A DNA stretch of 64,000 nt from an uncultured Tateyamaria sp. Lineage in GTDB: Bacteria > Pseudomonadota > Alphaproteobacteria > Rhodobacterales > Rhodobacteraceae. This document shows, piece by piece, positions 46,405 to 55,179 of this stretch. The translations under genes and the position numbers were made by a program. Under the pieces are notes generated by a model. It was given only the letters and a program-made list of their open reading frames with translations, had not been told where the DNA came from and did no database searches. The stretch spans positions 620,001 through 684,000 of the forward strand of contig NZ_CANLAG010000002.1 of the NCBI RefSeq assembly GCF_947488715.1. Reading direction: 5' to 3'. Positions within the stretch are counted from its first letter, which is position 1. Every line of letters starts with the position of its first letter.

Positions 46405-47094
46405 ATGGCTGTCGATCAGCCCAGAGTTCTGGTGGTCGAAGACGAACCTGCGCAGCGCGAGGTTCTCTCGTACAATCTTGAGGCCGAAGGTTTCGCGGTA
46501 AGCCGGGCCCAAAACGGCGAAGAGGCTTTGCTTCTTGTTGACGAAGACATGCCAGACATCATTGTCCTTGACTGGATGATGCCCAATCTCAGCGGGATCG
46601 AGGTTTGCCGACGTCTCAAGATCCGTCCGGAAACACGGGCTATTCCGATCATCATGTTGTCAGCACGATCCGAAGAAGTCGACAAAGTGCGTGGCTTGGA
46701 AACCGGTGCCGACGACTATGTGATCAAACCGTATTCCGTGATCGAGCTGATGGCGCGTGTGCGCAGTCAGCTGCGGCGCGTCAGACCCGCTTCTGTGGGC
46801 CAGCGTCTGGAATTCGATGACATCGTGCTGGATGCAGAAAGCCACAAGGTCACACGCGCAACTGATGAGTTAAAGCTTGGCCCGACGGAGTTTCGGCTGT
46901 TGAGCACGTTCATGGAAAAGCCGGGCCGGGTCTGGAGCCGTGAGCAATTGCTGGATCGTGTCTGGGGCCGCGACATCTATGTCGATACACGGACCGTGGA
47001 TGTGCATATCGGACGCTTGCGCAAAGCGTTGACACAATATGGGGGTAGCGATCCGGTGCGGACTGTGCGTGGTGCGGGATACGCTCTAGGTTGA
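46405..47094 (+). CDS. phoB: Phosphate-regulon response regulator PhoB
   Basis: A 229-residue OmpR-type regulator. The receiver domain shows VLVVEDEPAQRE and the phospho-acceptor Asp in IIVLDWMMPNLSG; the winged-helix DNA-binding domain contains LGPTEFRLLSTFMEKPGRVW and TRTVDVHIGRLRKAL. It should bind the pho box at 40811-40839. It is the last gene of the cluster; 101 AT-rich bases without a clear terminator follow. Confidence 0.95.
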   Translation: MAVDQPRVLVVEDEPAQREVLSYNLEAEGFAVSRAQNGEEALLLVDEDMPDIIVLDWMMPNLSGIEVCRRLKIRPETRAIPIIMLSARSEEVDKVRGLETGADDYVIKPYSVIELMARVRSQLRRVRPASVGQRLEFDDIVLDAESHKVTRATDELKLGPTEFRLLSTFMEKPGRVWSREQLLDRVWGRDIYVDTRTVDVHIGRLRKALTQYGGSDPVRTVRGAGYALG

Positions 47095-47195
47095 CGCGCT
47101 GGTTTAAGGTTCACGTGTAAGTCACTGGCAAGTCGACTATTTAGACGCTCATTAAATTAACATAATTTGGATTATAGGCCTTATTGATGTCCCAA

Positions 47196-47609
47196 TCATA
47201 GTTGGGCTTCCAGCGCCGAAATGGCGGCCTGCGCGACATCCTTATCCTGATCCGGCGAACCTGACCCGACACCTATTCCGCCCACACATGTGCCATTAAC
47301 CATGATCGGCAAACCGCCGCCCAGGCGCGTCACCTGACCGTCGGTTGCCGCTGCGATGGCAAGCCCAACCGCTTCTGGTATCGCGTCACTGGCCGCACGA
47401 ATGGAGGCCGCGGTACGCGCTTTGGCCCGCGCACTGTCCAGGCTCAGAAATTTTGCACCCGTCATGCGGATCTGGCCAAGCGTCATCCCGCTCGCGTCCA
47501 CGATCACGATGCACTGCGGTTGGCCCATATCCTCAGCACGCTTTACCGCTGCGCTCAGCATCGCGAGTGTCGCCGCGTGTGTCAGTGTCATGGTGTTTTC
47601 GGTGAACAT
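47196..47609 (-). CDS. GlcG/HbpS-family (heme-binding-type) protein
   Basis: A 137-residue protein of the GlcG/HbpS fold: CIVIVDASGMTLGQIRMTGA, ARTAASIRAASDAIPEAVGL and RLGGGLPIMVNGTCVGGIGV. Some relatives bind heme or cobalamin; many are uncharacterised and sit in catabolic operons. The ATG at 47609 is set by the domain start; upstream in-frame codons extend into gnd. It is divergent from gnd, with a palindromic LacI-type operator between them, so it probably belongs to the sugar regulon. Confidence 0.82.
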   Translation of the reverse strand: MFTENTMTLTHAATLAMLSAAVKRAEDMGQPQCIVIVDASGMTLGQIRMTGAKFLSLDSARAKARTAASIRAASDAIPEAVGLAIAAATDGQVTRLGGGLPIMVNGTCVGGIGVGSGSPDQDKDVAQAAISALEAQL

Positions 47610-47629
47610 GGCTTTCCTCCCCGCCGCAC

Positions 47630-47654
47630 ATTTGTTATCGGTAACATAACAAAT
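47630..47654. promoter_or_regulatory. Nested palindromes: LacI-type operator between the GlcG-like gene and gnd
   Basis: The inner site TGTTATCGGTAACA (47633-47646) differs by one base from the perfect palindrome TGTTACCGGTAACA and closely matches sites beside the CUT1 ATPase and the lacI gene. An outer inverted repeat, ATTTGTTAT/ATAACAAAT (47630-47638 and 47646-47654), surrounds it. It lies 22 bases before gnd and 21 before the divergent gene, so one bound repressor could control both. Confidence 0.72.
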
Positions 47655-47675
47655 TTGAATCCGGAGGGAAAGCAG

Positions 47676-49097
47676 ATGTCCGCAGCAGAAATCGGTGTGA
47701 TTGGATTGGGTACGATGGGTGCAATGATCGCGCTCAACATCGCTGACAATGGTTTTCGGGTCGCGGTGCACAACAGAACGGCGTCGCGCATTCCCGAGTT
47801 CATGGCGCAGGCCGGTGATTTGGCCGAACGCGTTTCCGGCCATGCAGAGCTGTCGGATTTTGTCTCGGCGCTCGCCAAACCACGCAACATCATTCTGATG
47901 GTTCCAGCGGGCGAAGCCGTCGACGCGCAGATCGCGCAGCTGCGCCCCCTACTCGACTCGGATGACATGATCATCGACGCTGGCAACGCCAATTTTCACG
48001 ACACGCAACGTCGCGCACAGGATGCAGAGGCCGACGGCGTGCCATTTCTGGGAATTGGGGTGTCCGGCGGTGCTGAAGGCGCCCGTTTCGGCCCTTCTAT
48101 TATGGGTGGCGGTACGTCCGCCGCTTGGGGCCGCGTGGCGCATATCCTGGAGGCGATTTCCGCCAAATACGAGGGCACGGCCTGTGCCACCTATATGGGC
48201 GCTGGCGGCGCCGGACATTTCGTCAAGACCGTGCACAACGGTATCGAATACGCAGACATGCAATTGATTGCAGAGGCATACGGCGTCATGCGCGACGGCA
48301 TGGACATGGATGCTGCGGCCTGTGGTGGCGTGTTCGACCGTTGGAACGAGGGGGCGCTGGAAAGCTATCTGATCGAGATTTCGGGCAAGGTTGCCGCCGC
48401 AACAGATACCGAAACAGGTCAGCCTATGCTGGATGTCATTCTGGATCGCGCGGGACAAAAAGGCACCGGCCGCTGGACCGTCATCGAAAGCCAGATGCTG
48501 GGCACACCGGTGCCGGTGATCGAGGCCGCTGTGGTTGCACGGAATATGTCCGCGGCCCGTGACTTGCGGCTGTCAGGGGCTGCCGCATTCGGCGATCACG
48601 CCAAGACCATTGGCCAGGACGTCCTGACGCTAGACGATCTGGAACGCGCGCTGATTGCGGGCAAGATCCTTTGCTATGCGCAAGGTTTTGATCTGTTGGA
48701 CAAGGCAAGCGCCGACTACGACTGGGCGTTGCCCATGGCAGATATTGCACGTGTGTGGCGCGAAGGATGTATCATCCGGTCTGCGATGTTGAATGATATG
48801 GCGTCGGCGCTCGCGGACGCGCCTGGTCAAAACTTGGCCCTTGCGCCCTATTTCCAGAACGTCATCACACAAAACGTGGACGGGTTGAGGAAAGTCGCAA
48901 CTGTCGCGATGGCAGCCGGGCATCCGGTCCCTGCCCTTGCGTCGGCGCTGAACTATTTTGATACGCTGACCAGCGCACGCACGACGGCGAACATGCTGCA
49001 AGCCCAGCGGGATTACTTTGGCGCACACAGCTTTGAACGAACGGACCGCGACGGTGCACATCACGGTCCGTGGCTGGATCAGCACCTACAGGGGTGA
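47676..49097 (+). CDS. gndA: 6-phosphogluconate dehydrogenase, decarboxylating
   Basis: A 473-residue enzyme giving ribulose-5-phosphate, CO2 and NAD(P)H. The cofactor loop is GVIGLGTMGAMIALNIADNG, the signature FLGIGVSGGAEGARFGPSIM is present, and the catalytic Lys is in GHFVKTVHNGIEYADMQLI. Length matches the long GndA class. GGAGG lies nine bases upstream of the ATG at 47676. It is 3'-convergent with the lactonase gene, overlapping it by 12 bp. The operator upstream ties it to the CUT1 sugar cluster. Confidence 0.93.
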   Translation: MSAAEIGVIGLGTMGAMIALNIADNGFRVAVHNRTASRIPEFMAQAGDLAERVSGHAELSDFVSALAKPRNIILMVPAGEAVDAQIAQLRPLLDSDDMIIDAGNANFHDTQRRAQDAEADGVPFLGIGVSGGAEGARFGPSIMGGGTSAAWGRVAHILEAISAKYEGTACATYMGAGGAGHFVKTVHNGIEYADMQLIAEAYGVMRDGMDMDAAACGGVFDRWNEGALESYLIEISGKVAAATDTETGQPMLDVILDRAGQKGTGRWTVIESQMLGTPVPVIEAAVVARNMSAARDLRLSGAAAFGDHAKTIGQDVLTLDDLERALIAGKILCYAQGFDLLDKASADYDWALPMADIARVWREGCIIRSAMLNDMASALADAPGQNLALAPYFQNVITQNVDGLRKVATVAMAAGHPVPALASALNYFDTLTSARTTANMLQAQRDYFGAHSFERTDRDGAHHGPWLDQHLQG

Positions 49098-50009
49098 GAC
49101 CCCGTTGACGTTCAAAAACACCGAGTAGAGCGAAGTTGTGCCGGCGATGAAAAGCCGGTTCAACTTTGGTCCGCCAAAGCAGACATTTGCCACCAGTTCG
49201 GGGATGTGAACCTTGCCAATCAGGGTCCCGTCCGTATTCAGGCAATGCACACCGTCCGCTGCCGAGGTCCAGATGCGACCATCGCGGTCAAGGCGGAAGC
49301 CGTCAAACAGCCCTTCGGTGCATTCGGCGAACACGGCACCGTCCCCCAATGATCCATCTGCTGCAACCGTATGACGGCGGATATGTTTGGGGCCATTGGC
49401 GTCATGCGTTAGGCCAGTGTCTGCGATGTACAGGAACGACTCGTCCGGGGAAAAGGCCAACCCGTTGGGTTTGAAATAGTCATCCGCAACAATGCTGATC
49501 GTGCCATCGGGGTCCACACGGTACACGTGGCACGCGCCTATTTCGCTCTCTGCCCGTTCGCCCTCGTAGTCCATCAGGATCCCGTAACTGGGGTCGGTGA
49601 ACCAGATGGACCCGTCGGATTTCACCACCACGTCGTTGGGCGAGTTCAACCGCTTGCCCTGGTAGCTGTCGGCGATAACCGTGATGCGCCCGTCATGTTC
49701 GGTGCGCGTTACACGCCGCGCCAGATGCTCGCAGGAGACAAGGCGGCCCTGTCGGTCAATCGTATGTCCGTTTGAATTGTTCGACGGGTCGCGGAACGTC
49801 GACACGGATCCGTCCGTTTCATCAAAGCGCATGATGCGGTTGTTCGGAATGTCGGACCACAGCAGATACCGGCCAGCGGCAAACCACACAGGCCCCTCTG
49901 ACCAGCGCGCACCGGTCCACAACCGTTCGACATGTGCATGGCCTACGAAACAGGCCTCAAATTCAGGTTCAATGACTTCGAACCCGGTTCCCTCGATGAT
50001 GCCGAACAT
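49086..50009 (-). CDS. SMP-30/gluconolactonase-family lactonase
   Basis: A 307-residue six-bladed propeller enzyme: RWSEGPVWFAAGRYLLWSDI (metal-binding Glu), NSPNDVVVKSDGSIWFTDPS (Asn and Asp ligands) and KPNGLAFSPDESFLYIADT. It hydrolyses sugar lactones such as gluconolactone. It is the last gene of the CUT1 operon and would act on an oxidised sugar before phosphorylation and 6-phosphogluconate dehydrogenase. Its start overlaps the b561 gene by about 40 bp. Confidence 0.88.
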   Translation of the reverse strand: MFGIIEGTGFEVIEPEFEACFVGHAHVERLWTGARWSEGPVWFAAGRYLLWSDIPNNRIMRFDETDGSVSTFRDPSNNSNGHTIDRQGRLVSCEHLARRVTRTEHDGRITVIADSYQGKRLNSPNDVVVKSDGSIWFTDPSYGILMDYEGERAESEIGACHVYRVDPDGTISIVADDYFKPNGLAFSPDESFLYIADTGLTHDANGPKHIRRHTVAADGSLGDGAVFAECTEGLFDGFRLDRDGRIWTSAADGVHCLNTDGTLIGKVHIPELVANVCFGGPKLNRLFIAGTTSLYSVFLNVNGVSPL

Positions 50010-50712
50010 TGTCTTTTCCTTCTTCTACGTCGCCCACGCGCCGCATGCCCCAACTGGCCGCTGGGACCTTGTTGCCGGGGTGCTGTGGGTCTGTGCCCCA
50101 GATGGCCTGGTAAGTGTCCACTGCCATACCCCGCCTTTGCAACAGCGCAAAGGTCACAAAGAGACCGGCCCACCATATCGTGAGCGTCAGCCACATCCAG
50201 ACCGGGGCGTTGGCCTTCCACAGGCCCAGCACGATGGTCACGATGCCCGCGCAAATGGTGCCGTATCCGATGGTTTTGTGCAGCGCCTCAAACGCACGCC
50301 GCCACGGGGTCATGTCGTAGTGGTGTCCGCGCATCTGCGTGTCTGTCGGCCCACCTTTGGACCCGCGAAACAGGCCCAGCACGATCTGGATGGTTGCACC
50401 GACCAACACCGCGTATCCCAGCCAGTTGTGCCACGTCATGCTGGCGATGTCGCTGGGCAGCACAAGGATCAGCCCCAATACCGAAAGGCCAACGACAATG
50501 GATTGCCCCATCCAGTGACTGCGCCACCAGGTCTGATTGTCCAGCTCTTGGGGCCAGTTCTGGCCCGGCATCACCTTGAAGAATCGCGCGACCAACACCG
50601 CCAATGGCGCCAGCACACCCCATGCCACAACCATCAGCCGGGCGTGCCAAGACACCGCAAAGCCGATCTCGTGGGCGCGTGTCGCATCTATGGGGGCGAG
50701 CAGCCAGTCCAT
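49969..50712 (-). CDS. Cytochrome b561-domain membrane protein in a sugar operon
   Basis: A 247-residue protein with about five to six membrane helices and the cytochrome b561/DOMON-linked pattern. Candidate heme histidines occur in ISWHARLM-like text (VSWHARLMVVAWGVLAPLAV), SMTWHNWLGYAVLV and ALHKTIGYGTICAG. The start ATG overlaps the stop of the ABC permease gene (TGATG), so it is a true operon member. It would move electrons across or within the inner membrane. A link to sugar oxidation is inference from its position between a sugar permease and a lactonase. Confidence 0.78.
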   Translation of the reverse strand: MDWLLAPIDATRAHEIGFAVSWHARLMVVAWGVLAPLAVLVARFFKVMPGQNWPQELDNQTWWRSHWMGQSIVVGLSVLGLILVLPSDIASMTWHNWLGYAVLVGATIQIVLGLFRGSKGGPTDTQMRGHHYDMTPWRRAFEALHKTIGYGTICAGIVTIVLGLWKANAPVWMWLTLTIWWAGLFVTFALLQRRGMAVDTYQAIWGTDPQHPGNKVPAASWGMRRVGDVEEGKDNVRHHRGNRVRSH

Positions 50713-51647
50713 CAGCCTTTGACCGCTCCGGCGGTCATACCTGTGATGATCTGGCGTGACGCGAACAGAGTAAAGATGATCGGCGGAATGGCCAGCAGCA
50801 TGCCGGTCGCCATGATCACACCCCATTCCACATTGAACTCGGACATGTTGTTCACGATCAGGATCGGCACTGTCTTTGTGTCGCGGTCGCTGAGCGCGGA
50901 GGCCAGCAGGTATTCGTTCCAGGCGATGCGGAACGTAAAGATGGCAGCGGCCGCAAGTCCGGGTTTGATCAAGGGCAGAACCACTTTGAAAAAGACCTGG
51001 AACGGGCCCGCGCCATCGACGCGCGCAGCCTCTTCGAGGGATCGCGGCACTTGCACGATAAAGCTTTGCAGGATCCAGATCACAAACGGCAGGTTCATCG
51101 CCACATAGATCAGAATGATGCCCGAATGTGTCCCGGCGAGGCACACATCCCCCCTGCCCCCGAATGCCTCGCGGATGGCACCGCCGACCAAACCGTCGCG
51201 GTCCAGACAGAATTCGTTGTTCCACAGCCCAAACACAGGCACCAAAAGCACCGCAGGCGGGACCATGCGCACCATCAACGTGGTCAGCGACACGGTATCA
51301 CGCCCCATGAATCGGAAACGCACCAGTGCATAGGCGGCCATACATCCGATCACCAATGTCAGGATTGTGGACACCAGCGCGATGATGAGCGAGTTCACAA
51401 ACGCCCCGCCAAATTTCAGCGAGCAGAAATCAACGTGATCGGGTTCGTACCACAACACGTCACACAGAGCCTTCTCATAGTTCTGAATGGTCGGCAGAAA
51501 GATCAGTCCTGACGTGCCAGAAATGATGTCCACATCCAGCTTGAACGAGTTCATGAACATCAGGATCACAGGCCCGACGGACATAAATACCAACAAGGCG
51601 ATGACCGCATAGAAGGCCGGATTTGCTTTGGTGTTGGGAGATGACAT
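50712..51647 (-). CDS. CUT1 sugar ABC transporter permease (MalG-type) with cysteine-rich periplasmic loops
   Basis: A 311-residue permease with six membrane helices and the EAA loop SLEEAARVDGAGPFQVFFKV. Two loops predicted to be periplasmic are enlarged. The first carries Cys62 and Cys75. The second, between helices 3 and 4, carries Cys147 and Cys169 in a ~20-residue insert not usual for MalG proteins. Disulfides are possible. The start overlaps the upstream permease stop (ATGA). The substrate is unknown. Confidence 0.88.
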   Translation of the reverse strand: MSSPNTKANPAFYAVIALLVFMSVGPVILMFMNSFKLDVDIISGTSGLIFLPTIQNYEKALCDVLWYEPDHVDFCSLKFGGAFVNSLIIALVSTILTLVIGCMAAYALVRFRFMGRDTVSLTTLMVRMVPPAVLLVPVFGLWNNEFCLDRDGLVGGAIREAFGGRGDVCLAGTHSGIILIYVAMNLPFVIWILQSFIVQVPRSLEEAARVDGAGPFQVFFKVVLPLIKPGLAAAAIFTFRIAWNEYLLASALSDRDTKTVPILIVNNMSEFNVEWGVIMATGMLLAIPPIIFTLFASRQIITGMTAGAVKG

Positions 51648-52558
51648 CAGGTTTCCTCCTGCACGGCGGCGGTCAGGCGCGCGGCGCGGGCTTCTTGCCA
51701 GCGGTTGAAAACGAACATCGCCACGGTCAGGGCCAGCAGCAGCATCAGCAGGTAGTTAGACATCGCCGCCGCCACGCCAAGCTCACGGAATTCGGTGGCT
51801 GTCCGGCTGATCCGCAGGGCAAGGATTTCGGTCGACAGGCCCGGCCCCCCTTCGGTCATCACGAGGATCACTTCGAGAACCTTGAAGGCGTCGATGAGCC
51901 GCAAAAGCGCGGTTACGATGAGGACGGGCATCATCAAGGGCAGCTTGATGTGCACAATCTGTTGCCAGGCGGTTGCCCCGTCGATGCGGGCCGCTTCCAA
52001 CGCAGAGCGCGGCAGGGATTGCAACGCGGCCAGGGCAAGAATGAAGATAAACGGTGTCCACTGCCAAATGTCGGCAATGATGACGCTCATCAACGCGTGA
52101 TCGCCCAGCCAGTCGACACGGGGCAAACCCACGCTTTCCAGAAACCGGTTAAAGGTGCCCACAGTCGGGTGGTACATATAGCGCCACATCAGGCCCACCA
52201 CGACGGGTGCGATCATCATCGGCAGGATGAACATCGTACGCAGAACCGAGATGCCGCGGATGTCCCGGTCAAGCAGCAGCGCGAGACCGACGCCGATCAC
52301 CATTTCGATGCTGACGACGAAGAAGGCAAATCGCAACGTGACGCCAAGGCTTTCGTGAAAGTTGGGGTCGTTCCACAGTGTGATGTAGTTTTTCAGCCCG
52401 ACAAACTCGGCCTCGCCGATGGTTTGACTTGGGTTCCAGTCACGGAAGCTGCCCCAGATCATGTAACCCAGAGGGTACATCAGGGCGATCGCCATAATGA
52501 CCACGGCGGGCACCATAAACATGTAGGGGGTCAGCCGGTTGGGCATGGCCGTTCGCAT
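51647..52558 (-). CDS. CUT1 sugar ABC transporter permease (MalF-type)
   Basis: A 303-residue permease with six membrane helices and the EAA motif ALEAARIDGATAWQQIVHIK. It has no cysteines, unlike its MalG partner. It follows the binding-protein gene by 78 bp, a gap that contains a strong stem-loop. The short N terminus (MRTAMPNRLTPYMFMVPAVV) is typical of the glycerol-phosphate/sugar group. Confidence 0.9.
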   Translation of the reverse strand: MRTAMPNRLTPYMFMVPAVVIMAIALMYPLGYMIWGSFRDWNPSQTIGEAEFVGLKNYITLWNDPNFHESLGVTLRFAFFVVSIEMVIGVGLALLLDRDIRGISVLRTMFILPMMIAPVVVGLMWRYMYHPTVGTFNRFLESVGLPRVDWLGDHALMSVIIADIWQWTPFIFILALAALQSLPRSALEAARIDGATAWQQIVHIKLPLMMPVLIVTALLRLIDAFKVLEVILVMTEGGPGLSTEILALRISRTATEFRELGVAAAMSNYLLMLLLALTVAMFVFNRWQEARAARLTAAVQEET

Positions 52559-52596
52559 GACGGATCCTTGTGCGCTGAGTGTCTGCAGAGAGGGGT

Positions 52597-52624
52597 GGTG
52601 CGCGGCCCAACACCGCCGCGCACC
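52597..52624 (-). terminator. Intercistronic stem-loop after the CUT1 binding-protein gene
   Basis: GGTGCGCGGC and GCCGCGCACC form a perfect 10-bp GC-rich stem with an eight-base loop, 13 bases after the binding-protein stop. There is no T-run. It probably protects the upstream message or partly attenuates permease expression. Confidence 0.65.
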
Positions 52625-52636
52625 GAAGTGGTCAGA

Positions 52637-53965
52637 TTACTGCCACGTGTAGTAGCCGGCGTCTTCCATCACGGCTTTGGTCCGCTCGGCCACACCGTCC
52701 AGGGCTTCCTGGATGTCCAGGTCTTCGGTGAGAACCTTGGACATGGTTGTGCCGATGTCGGCGTTGATCTTACCCCAGACGGGGATGATCGGGCGCCAGT
52801 CGGGGTCGGCGTACTTCAGCGCTTCACCAAAGGTCGACGCGAACGGGAACTTTTCGTTCAGGCCTGCGTCCTGATAGGTCGAGAACCGCGAGGGGTTGCC
52901 ACCTTCCATGGCGACCATCAGGTCACCTTTCTTGGATGTGAGCCACTGCATCAGCAGGAACGCGGCTTCTTTGTTTTCCGCGTTCTTGGGGATGGCAATG
53001 CCGAACCCACCGGTCTGGCTGCCGCGGCGCACACCTTTGGGGTGCATTGCATAGCCAACCTTGCCGACAACCTTGGACCGCTCGGGGTTTTCGAAGCCGG
53101 GCATGAACGCGATGGAGTCCATGAACATGGCCGCATCACCGTTCGCAAAGGCGTTGGCGGCTTCGGCTGGGCCAAAGCTCATGGCGCCTTCGGGACCACA
53201 ATCGACAATGGTTTTCAACGCGTTGGCGGCTTCGACACCGGCGGCGTTGTTGATGATCGGGTTCCATGCGTCGTCAAAGACGCGACCGCCCAGTGGCGCG
53301 AGGTGCAACAGGAACGCGTGGCTGGCCTGGTGGCCCGAGGCCGCGCGCGACGCCATACCACCCATGCCCGGCTCGACTTCTGGCACTTTGCAGGCCGCAT
53401 CAAGCAGTTGGTCATAGGTTTCAGGTGTCGGGATACCGTGCTTTTCAAAGATGTCCTTGCGGTAGGCCAGAACAGAGGTCTCGGAGCCGAACGGAATACC
53501 AAAGAGCGAGCCGGTCTTGCCGGGCAGATACCCTTTGGTACCACCGGCCACGCCGATGTTCTCGACATAGCCATCAATTAGATCGTCCGCGTCATATGCG
53601 GGATCGGACAGACGTGGGTTCATAAAGAATTTGGCGAGGTTTTCCAGCTGATCGGCAAACACATAGTCCGCCTTGGAAAACACCACATAGGAGATCAGGT
53701 CGTATTCGCCCTCATCCTGCGCCAGTTCCAGCGTCTGACGCTCACGCATCTTGAGGTAAGGCAGCTGATCCACCTCGACTTCGATGCCTGTTTCCTTGGT
53801 GAACTCAGGCAGCACCTTCAGAACAGCGTTGTAATGTGGGTGCGCCGGGAAGTTCACGACGACAGTCGTGCCCGCGTATTCCTCGTAAGGGTTGGCAAAG
53901 GCCACCCCGGACATCAAGGCGGCAGTCGTCAGTCCGACAGCCGTGGATTTCAGTACTTTTAACAT
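52637..53965 (-). CDS. CUT1 extracellular solute-binding protein
   Basis: A 442-residue periplasmic protein with a signal peptide (VGLTTAALMSGVAFA) and the family 1 binding-protein fold: TVVVNFPAHPHYNAVLKVLP, LPYLKMRERQTLELAQ, and GGFGIAIPKNAENKEAAFLL near the C terminus. It is abundantly aromatic toward the C-terminal end, as in sugar binders. The ligand is unknown; the gnd/lactonase company suggests a sugar or sugar acid. Confidence 0.9.
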   Translation of the reverse strand: MLKVLKSTAVGLTTAALMSGVAFANPYEEYAGTTVVVNFPAHPHYNAVLKVLPEFTKETGIEVEVDQLPYLKMRERQTLELAQDEGEYDLISYVVFSKADYVFADQLENLAKFFMNPRLSDPAYDADDLIDGYVENIGVAGGTKGYLPGKTGSLFGIPFGSETSVLAYRKDIFEKHGIPTPETYDQLLDAACKVPEVEPGMGGMASRAASGHQASHAFLLHLAPLGGRVFDDAWNPIINNAAGVEAANALKTIVDCGPEGAMSFGPAEAANAFANGDAAMFMDSIAFMPGFENPERSKVVGKVGYAMHPKGVRRGSQTGGFGIAIPKNAENKEAAFLLMQWLTSKKGDLMVAMEGGNPSRFSTYQDAGLNEKFPFASTFGEALKYADPDWRPIIPVWGKINADIGTTMSKVLTEDLDIQEALDGVAERTKAVMEDAGYYTWQ

Positions 53966-53992
53966 GTGTTCCTCCCTAGAACTTATGATGTG

Positions 53993-55081
53993 TCAAAGTG
54001 CGTTTTCGTTCTTGCGATCAAAGAGATGGACGCCAGCCGAGTTCACCGCAAAGGTCAACGACTGACCCAGCGCCACCGGCGATTCCGAGTTGACCTCGAC
54101 CATGACGCGCGCCGGACCACAGCGGCACAACAACACGGATTGCGCGCCGACATATTCCGACACCTGCACATCCAGTTGCAGTGATTGCTCAGGGTTTGCG
54201 TTTTCCTCGAACCGCAGGTCGGACGGGCGAATGCCCAACGTCACGTCCTTGGCGCTGTGCGCCTTGGCGGTCGCCGCTTTTTCACCCTCCAGCAGGATGT
54301 CAAAGCCCTCGCCCACCACATGAATGGCCCCTGCCCGGTCATGGATTTCGCCGTCGAGAAAGTTCATCGGCGGCATCCCCATGAACCCGGCGACAAACTT
54401 GTTCACCGGCTTCTTGAACAGCTCTTCGGGCGTGCCTTGCTGTTGAATGTGGCCGCCGTGCATGACGACGATCCGGTCGGCCAGCGTCATCGCCTCGATC
54501 TGGTCGTGCGTGACGTAGATCATGTTTTTCTCGACACGTTGGCTCATCAAAGCCAACTCGGCCCGCATCTGTCCGCGCAGTTTGGCATCCAGGTTTGACA
54601 GCGGTTCATCAAAGAGGAAAATGCCACTGTCCTTGGCCAAGGCACGCGCCATTGCGACACGCTGGCGTTGACCGCCAGACAAAGCGCCGGGCTTGCGCGC
54701 CAGAAAGTCGGTCAACCCGACCATGTCGGCGACCTCCCTGACCTTGGCGTTGATTTCGGACTTGGGACGTTTGGCCAGACGCAGGGCAAAGCTGATGTTT
54801 TGCGCGACGTTCATGTGCGGATAAAGCGCGTAATCCTGGAACACCATGGCAAGGTCGCGTTGCTTGGGCTCCAGATGGCTGACCGGTTTGTCGTCGACAA
54901 ATATCTCTCCGTCAGAGACATCTTCGAGTCCCGCAATCATGCGCAGCGTAGTTGATTTCCCGCAACCAGACGGGCCAACCAGCACGGTGAACTCGTTGTC
55001 GGCCATTTCCAGGTTGATGCCGTGCAGGACCTCAACGTTGCCGTATCTTTTGACCAGATTTTCGAGCCGGATGGTTGGCAT
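53993..55081 (-). CDS. CUT1 ABC transporter ATP-binding protein (UgpC/MalK-type)
   Basis: A 362-residue ATPase: Walker [11 protein letters not shown], signature LSGGQRQRVAMARAL, Walker B FLFDEPLSNLDAKLRGQMRA, then a C-terminal OB-type regulatory domain (TLGIRPSDLRFEENA). The ATG at 55081 fits the domain start; an in-frame codon at 55147 would place the operators inside the gene. Two palindromic LacI operators lie directly upstream, and this is the first gene of a six-gene operon. Confidence 0.92.
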   Translation of the reverse strand: MPTIRLENLVKRYGNVEVLHGINLEMADNEFTVLVGPSGCGKSTTLRMIAGLEDVSDGEIFVDDKPVSHLEPKQRDLAMVFQDYALYPHMNVAQNISFALRLAKRPKSEINAKVREVADMVGLTDFLARKPGALSGGQRQRVAMARALAKDSGIFLFDEPLSNLDAKLRGQMRAELALMSQRVEKNMIYVTHDQIEAMTLADRIVVMHGGHIQQQGTPEELFKKPVNKFVAGFMGMPPMNFLDGEIHDRAGAIHVVGEGFDILLEGEKAATAKAHSAKDVTLGIRPSDLRFEENANPEQSLQLDVQVSEYVGAQSVLLCRCGPARVMVEVNSESPVALGQSLTFAVNSAGVHLFDRKNENAL

Positions 55082-55098
55082 TGTGTCATTCTCACTTT

Positions 55099-55134
55099 TG
55101 TTACCGGTCACATTAGCAATTGTGACCGGTAACA
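55099..55134. promoter_or_regulatory. Double LacI-type operator upstream of the CUT1 operon
   Basis: TGTTACCGGTCACA (55099-55112) and TGTGACCGGTAACA (55121-55134) are perfect inverted copies of each other, 22 bp centre to centre (two helical turns) with TTAGCAAT between. Each is itself a near-palindrome with the CG centre typical of LacI-family sites. They lie 18 bases before the ATPase start and just after the lacI stop. Confidence 0.82.
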
Positions 55135-55179
55135 CAAGAAAAAACACCGGCGTTAACCTATTGATTACCTACGGTTTTG

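Noticed and set aside
51623-53581. 652-codon open frame on + across the CUT1 permease and binding-protein genes
   Set aside because: It is antisense to three recognisable ABC genes and shows no family motif.
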